A DNA stretch of 64,000 nt from Paragonimus westermani. Its lineage: Eukaryota > Platyhelminthes > Trematoda > Plagiorchiida > Troglotrematidae. The stretch is from the NCBI GenBank assembly GCA_008508345.1, contig QNGE01002361.1, positions 1-64,000 of the forward strand, given 5' to 3'. This document shows positions 20,881-34,065 of the stretch, one piece after another. Numbering within the stretch: position 1 is the first letter of the stretch; each line of letters opens with the position of its first letter. The notes beneath the pieces are model-generated. The model did no database searches. It saw only the letters and a list, made by a program, of their open reading frames with translations, and was not told the DNA's origin. The translations under genes and the position numbers were made by a program.

Positions 20881-23800
20881 ATCATCATTTTGTTACAGAA
20901 ACGACAGCACCAATGTCAAAGAATGAGCATCCGTGTGTAAACTTTCGAGCAGGATGGTACAAAATCTGATAAACTTATGTCAAAGAGGCACGCTTAACAG
21001 GTGCTATGTTTGGGAGGTTGAAAGGAACTATAAAGTAGTTTGTAGAGAAGTCTGTCATAAACGGGAGAACGCTCAAAAGAGCGGAGAGGGCTACATAACC
21101 CGAGGAGGTACCACTGAATTTGGATGAACTCAACGCCGCATACGTACAAAGTCCGGTGACATGCACAACAAATTTAGCTGAGAGACAACTTGGCCAATGG
21201 GAGAAGACAAAATTGGACGACTCTCCTAGTTGGATATGAGTTATGAAAAAGTTTTAGAAGCCGTATTAAAAAATCATTCGTGTGAACTGACCAAACTGAA
21301 TGAAGTTGCATTACCATTATTTGAAAGGAGAATAAGCACAATCACTCCATCTAATATGTTCATTAAATGTGTGATCAGAACTTCTCAGTTGGGTTTCAGT
21401 TACTTCGCCCACTGAGCCGACTGAGTGTAGTTTATGGGGTTAACAGAAGTTTGGGATTTTGATTAGTTCAAACTGACTATCGAAATGTTTATTTGTGTGT
21501 GAGGGCTGTGCTCACGCGTGTGGAATTTTCAGGTTGAAATAGTCGAAATCCCTGAACTCCCATTAGCTACCTTACTTACAACGCTCTAACTTACCAAACA
21601 CAAGCACTAAAATAAGGCTTCCGGGTTCGATTCGTTTTAGAAACTAGATATCACTTGTCTTTAGATGTCAAAACAGTCACGTTCCATCGGTTGTTGACGA
21701 TATACTTAAAATCCGTGAAGTCCAACACACTTGTGTTGAACTCGATTTATCCCTACACAGTATGTGAGTGCTTGAGCTCTGATTTTATATCTCAGCATGT
21801 CTTCTCTGAGACCACAATACTTCCGTGAGACATCTTGACAGATACCGACGATTGCGGCCCCGTGTGTGCATCTACCATTCTAGGAATGATTTAAACCTCC
21901 TGTTAAACGAGTTTCATAGGACGGCTGTTCTTTCGCACAGTTAGTTTTGCCTCGTTTCGATTGTATTTCACTATGAGAATGATGTCCCTATAACTTACAA
22001 AGATCGTTAAGCAAACTCCCCATAATTCTTATCAATTTAAGTACATCTGTGAAGTTACTTATCATGGCGGAATTGAGAGGAATCCAGTCATCCGAAAGGC
22101 AGGGAAGTAACCTAAATGGCTAGCTAACTACACTTCACAGAAGCCGAAGTAGATCTTCTCCTGTGTCAACGATCGCCCATCACTCGATAAAGTGTCTATA
22201 GGTGTAGTTGCTTCACGCTTCTGTTGCACGATAAGACAACATATCAGTTAAATTTACTCGAAAGCTCAGTCATTATCAGCACGAAAATCCGTCTCTGTAT
22301 TCACAAACGGTTTACAATGATGTCATCTTATGAAGTTATCTTAGATTTCACTTGTAGTGCTAGATTCTGAATTCGTACGCCCCGAGTTTCCCCAACCTTA
22401 TGCTATCGTGAATCGGAAGTCGCAGGGAGAAAACGATGAATCTGCAAACAAACTTTATTTATTGATTTACTCACCGTTCACAACAGACTTCAACGTAACA
22501 ATTAAGGGGTGCTAGAGAGCTGGACGTGAGAGCACCTTGAGCACAACCGCACAGCAGACGCCAGAGTGGAAGAGTGCGTCGACGGAAAATTCCAGTCGAC
22601 CTTCAGAATTCAAACAAGCGTTAGGCTGGTTAAGCGGCGTTCCTAACGGTAATAGCTCAACATTGTTATCCTAGTGAATGTAACCTACAGGAGTAGAGAT
22701 AGTGCGAATTCATTACACAGCTGAGAGCATAACTGCGATACTTATGCCGGCCCACTAACTTTGATGCTGGTGGTTTGTACTAAGTTTACATATACAAGGT
22801 AATGTGAACAGGCGCGGTGGTACTGGCCAGGCAAATCTCACGTCGCGGGGAGTTTAGAATTTTGGGGACGTCGAAGGTGATCTCACTACACACTGATTCT
22901 GGTTACTTCGATTACGTTGGTCATAATTCCAACTTTTTCTTCATTTCACTGTTAGTAGATTATTTTGTTCATCTTGTTACGCGCGATATGTAGTACTTTT
23001 GTGTCTGATGAAAGTGTGTGGAAGTCTACCATCTCACAAGTATCGTCTTCTAATTTTTTTCTTTCAAAAATTAACACAGGAAAGAACTTGTTTCAACAGA
23101 ACCACTTTCGACCAATCTGAGCTGCAAGCGATCCTAGCCCTGAGCGATTCGTGACGAAAATGGACTTTGAGGCTCAGCATACACATGCACATTTCCTACC
23201 ATCATTTTCTATCTCACCTAATCATTCATTTCAAGAGTATGCTGTCCACTACCCTACTTACTGACATGCAGAACACTCAGGGAAGTTTGAGAAATTTTAT
23301 CGATGGTATTGGTTGGTTCGGTATCACTCCGGCTGTCTGAATCTTAGTCTTAACGTAAATCGATTCTTCGTATTCAGATAAATAAAGTTCACCATCTTGT
23401 CAAATTGAAGGCTGCATATAAGCTGGTCCAGTCCCTATCATGATCACGATCTGTCACAGATTAGCTCATTAAAATTCTGAACACATCCACTCCGGATGCT
23501 CAGATATAAGTTCTGAAGCAAATTAGCCTGAAAAAAGCGGGTTCTACAGAATTGCCGACATCAGTGCTATCCTCCGTAGCTACAATTAGGATCGAATTTG
23601 TCAGTCGGTTGTGTTGAATTTGTGTGCTTGTGTTAATTGGCCTGTTATAAAAAAACAGATCGCCGATCGTGTTGCTGTCCGGATCGGATGACACCGGCTG
23701 CAATGTTTGGGCATATTTCTTCACTTTTTTGGTCAACAACAGCCCAACAGATATGAAAACGAAATATAACAGACTGGGAGATTGATAGAGAAGTTTGTTA

Positions 23801-25020
23801 GTTTTCCCTATGATTTGCTCAATGTGGTTACAGAGTCCTACAGATCGATAAGTATATGTCGTAGCTTCACTTTCGGTCGAATCCGGTGCAGACTACAGAA
23901 TTGGTTATTACTCGCCTATAGATTTTTCCGTTCATTTCTTTATACCGATTTTTGTTTACCCACTATAAATACCTATAATTCTATTCAATACACGTAATCC
24001 ATTTGACTGATTATTAGTAATGTGGATAGTAGGGAGGCTGTTGGAGTAGGATTAGCCACCCATGTGATCTATACTGATATTTTCACAATTTTGATAGAGC
24101 TGATCTCTCAGCCTTTCTGCAGAAACTCCACCATTTGGATCACGGTGAGCACTTGTGCAGGTGGCATGAGGAGTATCTATAGGCTCAGTGTCATAGAGGG
24201 TGAACACTAATGAGATCGGCGGCATATGAGGAGTGGATTTCAAGAAGAATCCAAAATGTGACCTCTTTCATACATTCCATCCTTTCCTGTACTACTCAGT
24301 ATAGTTAACTCACAGAAACTGCCGTGTGTAGACGACCGAACAAGCGTGCCTGTAAGATTTGGAATTCCTAAGCAGCAGTTTTATCTGCCTAAATTGGTTG
24401 TTCGTAGTAAATAACTTGTTCAATGTTGGCAAGTGCTTTGTAATAAACATTCGCCATCAAAATTGTGTTGACGTCTACCTTGATGATACTAGCCTACCCG
24501 TTTTGGTACGCGAACGAGATTAGGAGCCCTAGTAACAGATAGTTTAAATCTTTCTGCAAATTTTACAGTCACTGTTAAAAATCATAAATGACGCTACACA
24601 TGCTTAGAGACATTTGTGGGAAATTCCACCCTGAAGCCCTTCTTACTGTGTTCTCCTCCATCCTCCGTTCATGTTTAGAATCGAAAAAGTAGGCTTACTG
24701 TCTTTAGTGTAACAAGACTTGACGTCCACCGAAAGTGTTCAAAAGTGCTATGGGATGAGAAATTCCTCTGTGCACAGAGATTGACGGAATAAGGTCAATT
24801 TTCATCGAATTGCAGACACTCTAAATGAGACCTAATGCAAATCCACAAAGTATTGCACACCCCAGGTGCTGTGTTAGCATATCGCCTTTCAGTAAACGGA
24901 ACCGAAATTCTTTAGAGTCCTTCGTTAAAACTAGGTTACTGAATGAACACGTTGTCATGCAGATAGAACTGCTTCACAGGTGATGTCTGTTCACAGTGGA
25001 ACACATTGCCCAACTTTCTG
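20881..25020. other. Unassigned spacer
   Basis: About 4 kb without a feature I can support. Small open stretches (for example 20933-21127 and 23782-23997) have no recognisable domains. Confidence 0.3.
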
Positions 25021-25149
25021 ATCACCACTGAATCCGCTGACAGTTTTTAAATTTCACTTGATCGGCGCATACATTAAAGGCAATCTGTGCTATAAATCTC
25101 TCAGACACTTTGCGAGCCCACTCTCCCAGATCACAAGATGTTCGTGTGT

Positions 25150-25335
25150 TGTAATTAGAATAGAACCCTATGAGATCGAACGTGTACGAAGTGTAGAACA
25201 CTATCAGGCACAATAACACAGAACCTTTATTTTTGAATTGTATGTTATCACTTGTACAGGATATTAGCATAATCAAACAATTGCATAACAACAGGAGACA
25301 AGACATGTCAGTCGTGTTCATCACAGCCTGTTTGG
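25150..25335 (-). repeat. LTR-like block homologous to 6920-7100
   Basis: The minus strand matches 6920-7100: GACTGACATGTCTTGTCT, GTGATAACATACAATTCAA and GTGTTATTGTGCCTGATA are shared with few changes. An AATAAA lies just upstream in the same orientation near 25390. No gag or pol lies next to it, so it may be a solo LTR or fragment. No clear target duplication was found. Confidence 0.5.
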
Positions 25336-25499
25336 GGAGATGGTGTCATTCAGCGTTTGTTGCTGACATAACTAAACACCGGCAGTTTTATTTAGGCTCC
25401 ATCTTATCCGCTTTCACTGGCTTTTTCTCTGGATCAGTAGGTCGTCCAACACAAGTTTTCCTCGATCAGCATACATATGGGAACATGTAACTAAGTATC

Positions 25500-27660
25500 T
25501 TTCTCCTGTGAACCAACGAACTTATTTTATGGGTCACTTTGGTTCACTATACGTGGACTGTTTCTCACAGTTCTCCTCTTCTGCTCCACCATCATTTCTC
25601 CAGATTGCCCGATGTCAGATCTGTTTACGAGGGAACAGACTAATTTTGTAGAGTAATGTTCGACACCTTGTTATCGAACGTTAACACTATTCTTAGCCTG
25701 TCTTAAAAATTAGTCAATCCTGTGAACGTCAAAATGACCTACTCAGTTGGAAGTGGAATACTGATTTACCAGTGCTAATGCCCACTTCATAATCTGAGCA
25801 CCCTGCGAGTGCAGTGTATAAAAATGCATGGATATGGATGCTAGCACACCACATGGTTAAGAATGTATAAAATAGTACAAAAGTAACTGAGGATGTTAGC
25901 CAGCGAACACTGACTATAGATGCTTCAAGGAGTATTTCAGTTGAATTCATTCAGCTACCTGGAAGTGCCACAAACAGTTTCTGAGAAAAAACGGTGACGG
26001 AGTCAGAAAAATTGCAATAAACGTGTTTTATGAAATTTAGAATCATCAGCTATCTTAGGCTTTTCAGAAGTGGTCCGTGTTGTACAAATCTAGTAGAGTA
26101 AACACCCTAGTCCAAAGCAGGCCACTTCCAAAAGATACCACAATAGAGATGGCCACTAGTTTACCTGGTGTAGGTAATTATGCACCATTCGAGTAAATAT
26201 AAGCTGTCACATTCTAAAGAAGCCTATGCGCAAGTGAAGTACGTTTCTACACTTCGTGTAACCATATACAACTTTGTCTGTGTTTGTTCTATGGTCCAGT
26301 GTATTCACTGTTTTATCACAGCGGCAAACCATTGTCAATATTTGATAGTCAGTAGCTAATAATGGATTTTCGCGGAAATTTTTCACGCATTCCTCTTAAG
26401 AGCGGTTTTACAAAGCAGAGAGCTGTTTTTCAGTTAGAAGGAGAAACAACTAAAACAAAGTATTACAGGTTGATGTTCTAAACTTGACAAAAGCACAATT
26501 TAAAAAGTGTAAAATCACACACGTTTTACGGAGGGTCTGTTGTCATATACTTCAGCAAGGACAGTTGAATATACACACGAACTGCTGAAGTACTCACCTT
26601 ACAAATCAGGTCTAACTTGTCGTTACGAATTGTCCATATTATCACGGACCAATTGCCGATTATGGTGAATACCACCATCAAAATGGGGTTAGATTTAACA
26701 AGAAAAAATCCATTGTTGTAGCTTACATTCAGTATCTCACGTTTTCACGAACTGCCACAAGCAGGACAAGAACACCTCAGGGTCCACATTCAACCAACTG
26801 TGTTTTGCTCCATCCATTACCCAAGTCCCTAGGCCCACTAAACCGGATGACAGTTCAAGTTGATTGGTTCTATGCCCTTGAAGTTACCGTACGTAATCAT
26901 TTGGGTTCACCTGTGGTGAATGTGCCAGAGAGGGGCCCGTATTTTCGCAGTACTTTCAAGGATCTCGATTGTCCTCACTCACTACAGAACATTGCCTCTA
27001 TTTCGTATCGAAAAATTTCCCTTGCAGGGTAAGAGCAACAGTAAATGATCAGTCCGTGATTTTGACTCGGAATCACAAGTTCGATTTTCCCTTATCCACA
27101 CTTCCTTCCACATGTATAACTGTCATCACGTTGAACTACGAGGTAAATAAAATGTATGGCAAACCCACCTCTACCTGTTTGCCAGATTTTGGATGGACTG
27201 CCCACAAATCTCATGTAGACCGCTAATTATGTATCTGACTTACTAACATCTACTGTACATTGTACTGAATACACTGTGTCAGTTCTCCTTACTGGCAATG
27301 CCTAGCGAAGTTCCAGACCTAAGGTGTTTGAATCTGAGGCTGTTATCACTCAACCGTCTTCAAACCGAAAACTGACACAACTTATGCGGGTCGGGTCCGC
27401 ATATGCGAGGACCAAGTACTGTCAATCTAAGAGGCCTGCTTTCCTCTCAGCTGAAGGCTTTTCTATAGAAACCGCTAGTAGAAAAAAGTTCAATAGACTT
27501 CTACTAACATACGATGTAAATCCCCAAACATTTTCCCAATTGGAATTTTTAAGAAGTTCAAGGTTTCGACAATCCATTGTTCCACGTTGCTACAATCCGT
27601 TTCACCAGGTTGTAAGCTGAACTGAAAACAGGTCGTTTGCATGCAGTGACATTAGTTGCT
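25500..27660. other. Unassigned spacer with open stretches
   Basis: No gene is recognised. Plus-strand open frames at 26805-27032, 26969-27226 and 27324-27620 (75-98 codons) have no motif I can name. The last abuts the Penelope-like repeat block on the opposite strand. Confidence 0.25.
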
Positions 27661-27665
27661 GAGTT

Positions 27666-28223
27666 TCACTCGTTTGTGATGTAAACCAACTTACATTTTG
27701 GTATTGATATGTTCGCCGAGCTTGGCATTTCGGTTGCAAACGTTTCATCACCAAGCGAGGTGACATCATCAGTGCGTGAGTGTTTGGGAGTATAATTTTG
27801 AATGTGGCGTTTGGTGAAGTCGGATCGATGCCTGCTCTTATACAGCAGAGTGGGTTGACCTACTGGTCTGAGTTCTGGTTGGTCGCTTTTTGTCGTGTTT
27901 GGCCTGACCACGTCTCCAGTTTTATCTGGCTATCTCCCAAGCCTGTGGATGATTGAGCGCTGGTCTGTAGTTGATACTTGGNGAGAAATAAGCCAGTGAT
28001 TAATATCTGTTCCACAGTTTGTTATTACGATTAGATTGACGATGACCGTCATCATGAACGTGATGCACATTGTTCCACCTCCATCACCCACACTCAGACA
28101 AGATCTGGTGCTGCTAATCAAAGTGCGGTTAATTGTTTCGCGCAGTTTGCTCGTGAACCTAATGCAACTATTTCTGACTTCGGAACCACTAAAAAGGACT
28201 GTGGTCCATCCCGAGCCTGACAT
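27666..28223 (-). repeat. Penelope-type terminal repeat (pLTR-like) block
   Basis: This minus-strand block contains a minimal hammerhead motif (27736-27775). Such motifs are established markers of Penelope-like element terminal repeats. The apparent peptide here (DDVTSLGDETFATEM) is a translation of that motif rather than evidence of a protein. No reverse transcriptase is visible nearby. The limits are approximate, and a single N lies at 27982. Confidence 0.45.
27736..27775 (-). ncRNA. Minimal hammerhead ribozyme motif (Penelope type)
   Basis: On the minus strand the order is GCA (stem I, 27775-27773), CTGATGA core (27772-27766), then a stem II of about 6 bp (GTCACC pairing with GGTGAT). Next come GAAA (27746-27743), a CG loop, U16.1 at 27740, H17 = U at 27739, and TGC (27738-27736) pairing with GCA. 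All invariant core residues are present. The one-pair stem III is the form known from Penelope-like elements, and such minimal ribozymes often work as dimers. Activity is untested. Confidence 0.6.
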
Positions 28224-28608
28224 GAAGACACTTTTAGGTCTGAGATCACAAAGTAACCCTGGACAGAGTTATCTACTGCATGCTGGTCGTTCGGATGCTA
28301 GTGTGATTTGGTTGAATGTCTCATGTGACCGTATTGTAGTGCTTGCTAACTGGTTATCACCTGAGCATTCGGTACGCACACTTTTGCTGGCTGCGCTTTA
28401 ACCTTGCGTTGTAGTTGGGGTCCGTTCGATAATGCACAATTCAAATTACTGAGAGGTTACCTCTCTTGAAGTTTCAAGAATAATCAGGAGAATTATGTAC
28501 TACAATAGCTTTTAACGCAGTAATCTGATGGCCAGAGGTACCATCCGATAAGTTCACAGCTTTCTAACATGATTGAAAAATTGACGTATTCATTGTTACT
28601 ACTATGCT

Positions 28609-29040
28609 TACTAATGAGTAGCCTGGGATTCGGTTTATTTTCAAGTTCAACATCACTCACATTTAATCGCAGCCTTCGCATTCAGATAGAATTTGCAGCC
28701 AGCCTCTTTCGAAAAGAAGCACTAGACTCGAGTTTCGTTCTCATTAAAGATCATCAGTAGTCCATATCCTTGCCATGGTCGGGATTTGAACTCCGGCCAT
28801 TCCAATCATGAGACAACCGTGTTGACCACTGCGCCATTCACCTCACATTAGGCACGACCGAATTATCAAATCTGAACGCTCAACCACTCTCGCTTGTGAG
28901 CAATGATCAGGTTTCCGGATCGTCTCGAGAGGAGACACAGTAAGTGTTCTGTTAACTCCAATCGATAATCCCGCGATTAAGACTTCCGAGACAGGTCGAA
29001 CTCACTGATCTCGTTAAACCTGCAAGGCGATATTTTAGGT
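28609..29040 (-). repeat. Ribozyme repeat monomer, full length, followed by a second start
   Basis: A nearly complete copy in minus orientation. In that orientation, a region TCTCGAGACGATCCGGAAACC is followed by a Pol III-type box A (TGGCGCAGTGG, at 28836-28826), box B (GGAGTTCAAATCCC, at 28794-28781), a hammerhead region near 28760-28715, and the tail ending near 28612. A second copy begins at about 29041 (CTGATGAGTAGTCGGGG), so the same point recurs 432 bp apart. The hammerhead core is kept, but the closing G-C pair of stem II is lost. Confidence 0.8.
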
Positions 29041-29075
29041 TGCTGATGAGTAGTCGGGGATTTGGTTTCTTTGTG
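29041..29075 (-). repeat. Ribozyme repeat fragment (head-to-tail neighbour)
   Basis: About 30 bp (TGATGAGTAGTCGGGGATTTG) restart the repeat directly after the preceding monomer in the same orientation. The match ends abruptly near 29072. Confidence 0.6.
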
Positions 29076-31280
29076 TTTCTTTATGAGTACACACAAATGG
29101 TGCAACAACCATTTCGAGCCTCTGTAAACTTAGCCATTATCAAAGTGCTGTCCCAGTTTGCCTATGTTCATCCACATTAACGGGTTGTCAACACCCTACA
29201 CATCAGTGTACTGTTTTCCTTTACTGTGTTTTGTACATGTGAATAAGTATTGACACTACCATAAACCTGTAAGGAAGACATATTTTTCGCGCTACCATCC
29301 TTATTGTACAGCTTAGAACCACTAATTTATTGTCCCGCTAGACGTATTAATTACGGACCGAAGTACCTAAAGTAGCTTAAAAATACCTAGAAATATTCCG
29401 CTATAGTTTTATTGTAAATGTCCTTGCTGTTGTCTTGTCAAAAGATTGCCACAGTTTTATATATAACTGCAGTCTTGAGGATATTTGTTCTTGGGGACAA
29501 GTATGATCTACTCCCTCTATTTAATTTAAAAACACGGATGTATCCTCAATACAAGTTGCTTACTGGTACTTTAAACCACATGTTATGTCTAGCAAACACT
29601 TTTTCTGGCATAACTCACTTGTTACAAAGGATCTTTCGGAACGCATTTTTGCAAGTTCTCGTAGACTCAAATCCAAATATTCACGTCAAAAATTTTACAT
29701 AAGGTCAAAAAACTGTCCCATTAAAAACGCAAACGTACCACGAGTGAAATGAATGCCACGTGGTCGCTGAATGAACATTGTGCTGAGATATTCACACAAC
29801 CATTTCAAGTAGACTACTCGCGTAGTCACACAGCCGTGGTACTCTCATATTACATGAGTCAACGTTACTTTTCTAGAACTACGCGTGATCACTGAGAGGT
29901 GGTCATATTCTGCATCATCAACGTGATTAGAGTGAATTCACACAAGTGGATAACACAGTCCTTATTATCTCTGACTTGACAACTGATCGGCCGTCATGAC
30001 TAAATTAAAGTTGTTCTGGGGAGTTATTGTGGTGTGAAGACCAGAATCCATAAACTTGCTACTAAATGATTACTTTTCTGTTGACCAGCCTCCAAGTCTG
30101 TCATCAGAGTGACATAAAATATACTTCAGTTCTCCTGTGAATATAGCCTGATCGTTTGTATGGTAGATTCCAAATACAACATTTCATGGTTCAATATAAA
30201 ACTGTTCTTTCATGGATTAAAGTTCACAATGAAATGCTCATTTGAAGCTTGTAATTTACGTCTCCACTGTCCAACCGCTCCCTCAGTTTTTGGAGGGAAG
30301 TCTATGACCGTCGCTGCTTGTGTGACGTTCTTCCGGAGTATTCTTAAGACAACACGCCACCATTTCTACTAGTTGCTTCTTTTAGGTTCCAACTATCGAG
30401 AATCCGTATGTTGCCGGATTTTTCTAAATGGTTTTATGCAAGCATGAACCCATATTCTGTTTCCATTCAACGCCTTTAGGATTCGTTGTATAAATGGTCC
30501 ACAATTTTCACCTCCAAATAGCTTTTTGAGATAAGTGCAACTGAACAACTGGAAGTGGTCATGACATGAACGATGTGAACCGAGATGCTCAACTGTTTTA
30601 CTCAACCCCGATTAAATGAGTGATGTAAAATACACGAGCCTCGTGTGTACGAAAGCTGAGTAGTGCAATCCGTGAATACAGAAGGTAAAGCGATAGTGTA
30701 AATGAGCGTAAGGGCTTCACAAGCAAGATGTCCGCAAATGTTTCAACCATATGTGCCATCTTCCAACACTTACCATTAACGTTTTTGCTGAAGGATTTAC
30801 GGTCCTGGGAGTTTTATGGGGCCACTGTGTTTGTCAACACTGTAGTTTACCATCTCAGCAGCTTCTGGTCAGTTTGGTACCAGGTTAATTTGCGAATTGT
30901 CTAAACCGTAATTTGTCACATTTGAAGTGGTAGTGACTACTGTTGGTAGACCATGCGAGATTTCAGTGATATAGGCTGTACAGCACTCACGAACGATCGT
31001 CTCTTTCGTAATACCACTAACTTCTAGTCAGCTTCATTCGAAAACGAGCAATATACTCAATTTTCGCCCTCGTCAGTACTGTACATTCTCGCCACGGTTG
31101 GCAACCAAAGTATCACTCAACAAGTTTAACGATTTTTGTTATTTCAAGTTGGAAAGATTTATTAATTGTTGGGTCAACAATTGACGTTAACAGGACGGTT
31201 ATTTAGTTTCCTCTCGGCGTGATCAGACAATCTGAACACTAATCAGAAGCAAATGTGACTGAATGTTTGTATCTAATAAT
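29076..31280. other. Unassigned spacer
   Basis: No gene, RNA or repeat is recognised in this 2.2-kb stretch. Confidence 0.3.
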
Positions 31281-31289
31281 ACACTGCTA

Positions 31290-31425
31290 AGTGATGTGAG
31301 GTTGATGGTATAGTGATCAGCGCGGTTACCTCACGAAAGCGTGGCCGGAGTTCAGATTCCGGTCGACGAGCCCTAACAAGCGTAGAACTCCGATCAGGGG
31401 CTGATTGGAACGTTTGTGGAAATGC
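31290..31425 (+). repeat. Ribozyme repeat, degenerate copy
   Basis: A box A-like GATGGTATAGTGATCAGCGCGG and a box B-like GGAGTTCAGATTCCGG are followed by GACGAGCCCTAACAAGCG and AGAACTCCGATC. The latter align with the hammerhead region of the repeat but have lost the core. It is the oldest-looking copy with both promoter-like boxes. Confidence 0.55.
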
Positions 31426-33390
31426 GACAGCTACAATTAGTTGTGTAATGTTCAGTGTACAGTAGCCAGTGTGTTTTGCAAAATATGTATGTTAGTCCAT
31501 CACCGGACACATTCTGTTGATTGCTTAAAATAGTGGGTTCTACCTAGTCAACTGATGGAACTTAGCCAACTTTCTGTGCATACTCACGCTTATTGTGTTA
31601 GTCCACCATGCCGCAGAAGGTGGCCATTGACGTGCTGATGGATTTTATTTGTGCGTTTTCATTGGTACGGTTGTATGAGATCAAGAGAAGTGAGTTCTAC
31701 TCAAATCCCGGTGATAAATTCACCAAAGTGACACGGATTAAACACCATCAACATTCGATTGCAGTTTTCGTATGCACGCAGATTTTCCAGTAATGTGGTG
31801 TAGAAAACGGCGTTAGTTTCTAGATTCGTCTTTGTACTAGTTCCCTGATGGTATTCACTAATCTATTGCTTACCAACTAATTACACCGTGATTGTCAGTA
31901 AGTTGAGTTCGACTGAAACAAACAGTTGTCCCCAATCTTATGATAATTTCCCAATCCTGAAACACACCTTGTGTGAAACAGAATGAAAACTGTCGAAAAT
32001 AAGTAATTGCGTAATGTAAGGTGTTTGCAGTAAAACAATAATTGTTGACAAAAACGAAGATGTGCATCTTGATGTTGCGTCGTAGAACCGATAAGTGAAA
32101 GTTCTGTTTATTGGCACCCATGTGTAACTGTCAATATTATTAGCCTGATAACGAGACATTATTTGTGGGGTAAGCAAGCACAAATCTGCAACTGTGAATT
32201 ATTCTGTGTAAAAATTCCGGTTGGTATCTTGTCCGTTTCATTGTTGAGGATAGGAAACAAGTGGATCCTTATAAGTTTGCCTCTTTGTGTAATGATTCCA
32301 AACTTGGTGATCCCTTCGAGCAGTGAATAGACAGAATTCCACGTTAATTTCTCATTCCTTATTTAGCCAGATACTTATGCAAACTCAAATATTTTTTGAC
32401 TCAACCACTAAACCTGATCTGTGTTTTTAAATTTATACCTATTGTATAATCCACCACACTATCCATGAGTTTTAATATCATTCTTGTTTCGGTTAACATC
32501 ATCAAACCATTTAGGCAGCCACTTCTCTGACTATGCTCAGATCGGTGTGATGCGTTGTTGATTTAACCACTCAGAGAAGACGAAGGCTTCTGTTCACATC
32601 GCGAAGGTTAACAATTCGTACCTGTACACAGTCAGCCTTGCTTGGTAATTCGAAGCAAGAACCAAACACGCTATACATTGTGACGTTAAGAGTGAGTAAC
32701 AGAAAGCAATAATTTTGTTCCCGCTCTTGGGGGAATATCTGGTGTAACAAACTAGACACCACATCCAACCAGTCGAATTGAGAAGGCATGAATAAATAAC
32801 AGTTTTACAAGCTACTAACTATTTCAGTCCAGTCAATTAATTCATTTAAATCGTTGTGAAACGCCACTTCTTGGCTAAATGAAATGCAGTCCAGTAACAC
32901 CACCTCTCCGAAAGCGCCAATTAGTAATTAAAGTGTCATTCTAATGACACTGTCGCGGAACATAGACATGATAGCACATAATCATAATTAAAAGGAGGCG
33001 GATTCAACGGACACTTAGTGTCAGTTGCATCACTCAAATGAGCTCTCCTAAACCATAGGACAATAGATTTTCGCCACACCAATACTGCTTCTGTAAAGCA
33101 GGAATGGGACCAGTAACTGACCTAACATGACAGAGTAGAGTGCGTGAATATGCCGAGTGAGTGTTCACTATTGTGTACTGATTGTCAACCCCAGCAAAAC
33201 GCTGACACTTTTGAAATACCGTCGTAGTAAACAACCACTCGGAAATAAAGAACACTCATTCAGACCACCTATGGTTCAGTACGTTACCCCGTGAGTACCG
33301 CGGTAACACCCGGGGTCAGCTAGGCCATTGATCTGTAAAGTGCATTTGATTGGCTGGGTAGTAACCAATAAATCCATTTCACTGACAGAT
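31426..33390. other. Unassigned spacer
   Basis: No supported feature. Open stretches are short and lack motifs. Confidence 0.3.
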
Positions 33391-33399
33391 AACGTAGTT

Positions 33400-33835
33400 T
33401 ACTGAGTAGTCAGGGATTTGGTTTATTTTCAAGTTCAACATCACTCACATTTAATCGCAGCCTTCGCATTCAGATAGAATTTGCAGCCAGTCTCATTCGA
33501 AAAGAAGCTCTAGACTCGAGTTTTGATCTCATTAAAGATCATCAGTAGTCCATATCCTTGCCATGGTCGGGATTTGAACTCCGGACATTCCAATCATGAG
33601 ACAACCGTGTTGACCACTGCGTCATTCACCTCACATTAGGCACGACCGAATTATCAAATCTGAACGCTCAACCACTCTCGCTTGTGAGCAATGATCAGGT
33701 TTCCCGCTCGTCTCGAGAGGAGACACAGTAAGTGTTCTGTTAACTCCAATCGATAACTCCGCGATTAAGACTTCCGAGACAGGTCGAACTCACTGATCTC
33801 ATTAAACCTGCAAGGCGATATTTTTTAGATTACCT
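33400..33835 (-). repeat. Ribozyme repeat monomer, full length
   Basis: This copy is about 95% identical by eye to 28609-29040, including the region beyond the promoter boxes (GATTAAGACTTCCGAGACAG and CCTGCAAGGCGATATTTT). The next copy starts at 33838, so the period is 434 bp. The hammerhead GAAA is mutated to CAAA, so this ribozyme copy should be inactive. Box A is changed by one base (GTCATT for GCCATT in the plus-strand reading). Confidence 0.8.
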
Positions 33836-34065
33836 ATGAGTAGTCGGGGATTTGGTTAATTTTCAAGTCGAACATCACTCACAGTTGATCGCAGTCTTCG
33901 TATCCAGATAGAATTCCCAGCCGGCCTCTTTCGGAAGGGAGCACTAGACTCGAGTTTCGCTCTCATTAGAGCTCGTAAGTGCTTCTTTTCGAAAGAGGCC
34001 GACTGGAAAGTCTATCTGAATGCAAAGGCTGCAATCAAATGTGAGTGATGGTCAACTTGAAGCTA
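33836..34065. repeat. Ribozyme repeat fold-back copy
   Basis: The left half (33836-33974) is the repeat tail plus hammerhead in minus orientation. The right half (33976-34063) is the same tail in plus orientation, so the unit can fold on itself over about 85 bp. The hinge falls inside the hammerhead, which is truncated (CTTACGA instead of CTGACGA). It directly follows the monomer at 33400-33835. Confidence 0.7.

Noticed and set aside
27666..27911. 81-codon minus-strand ORF with DDVTSLGDETFATEM
   Set aside because: The conserved-looking peptide coincides with a hammerhead motif in a repeat; RNA pairing explains it better than a protein.
28569..28760. Small ORFs ending LRIQIEFAASLFRKEALDSS and similar at 55871 and 33.4 kb
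   Set aside because: They are translations of the ribozyme repeat tail, repeated at each copy, and are not genes.
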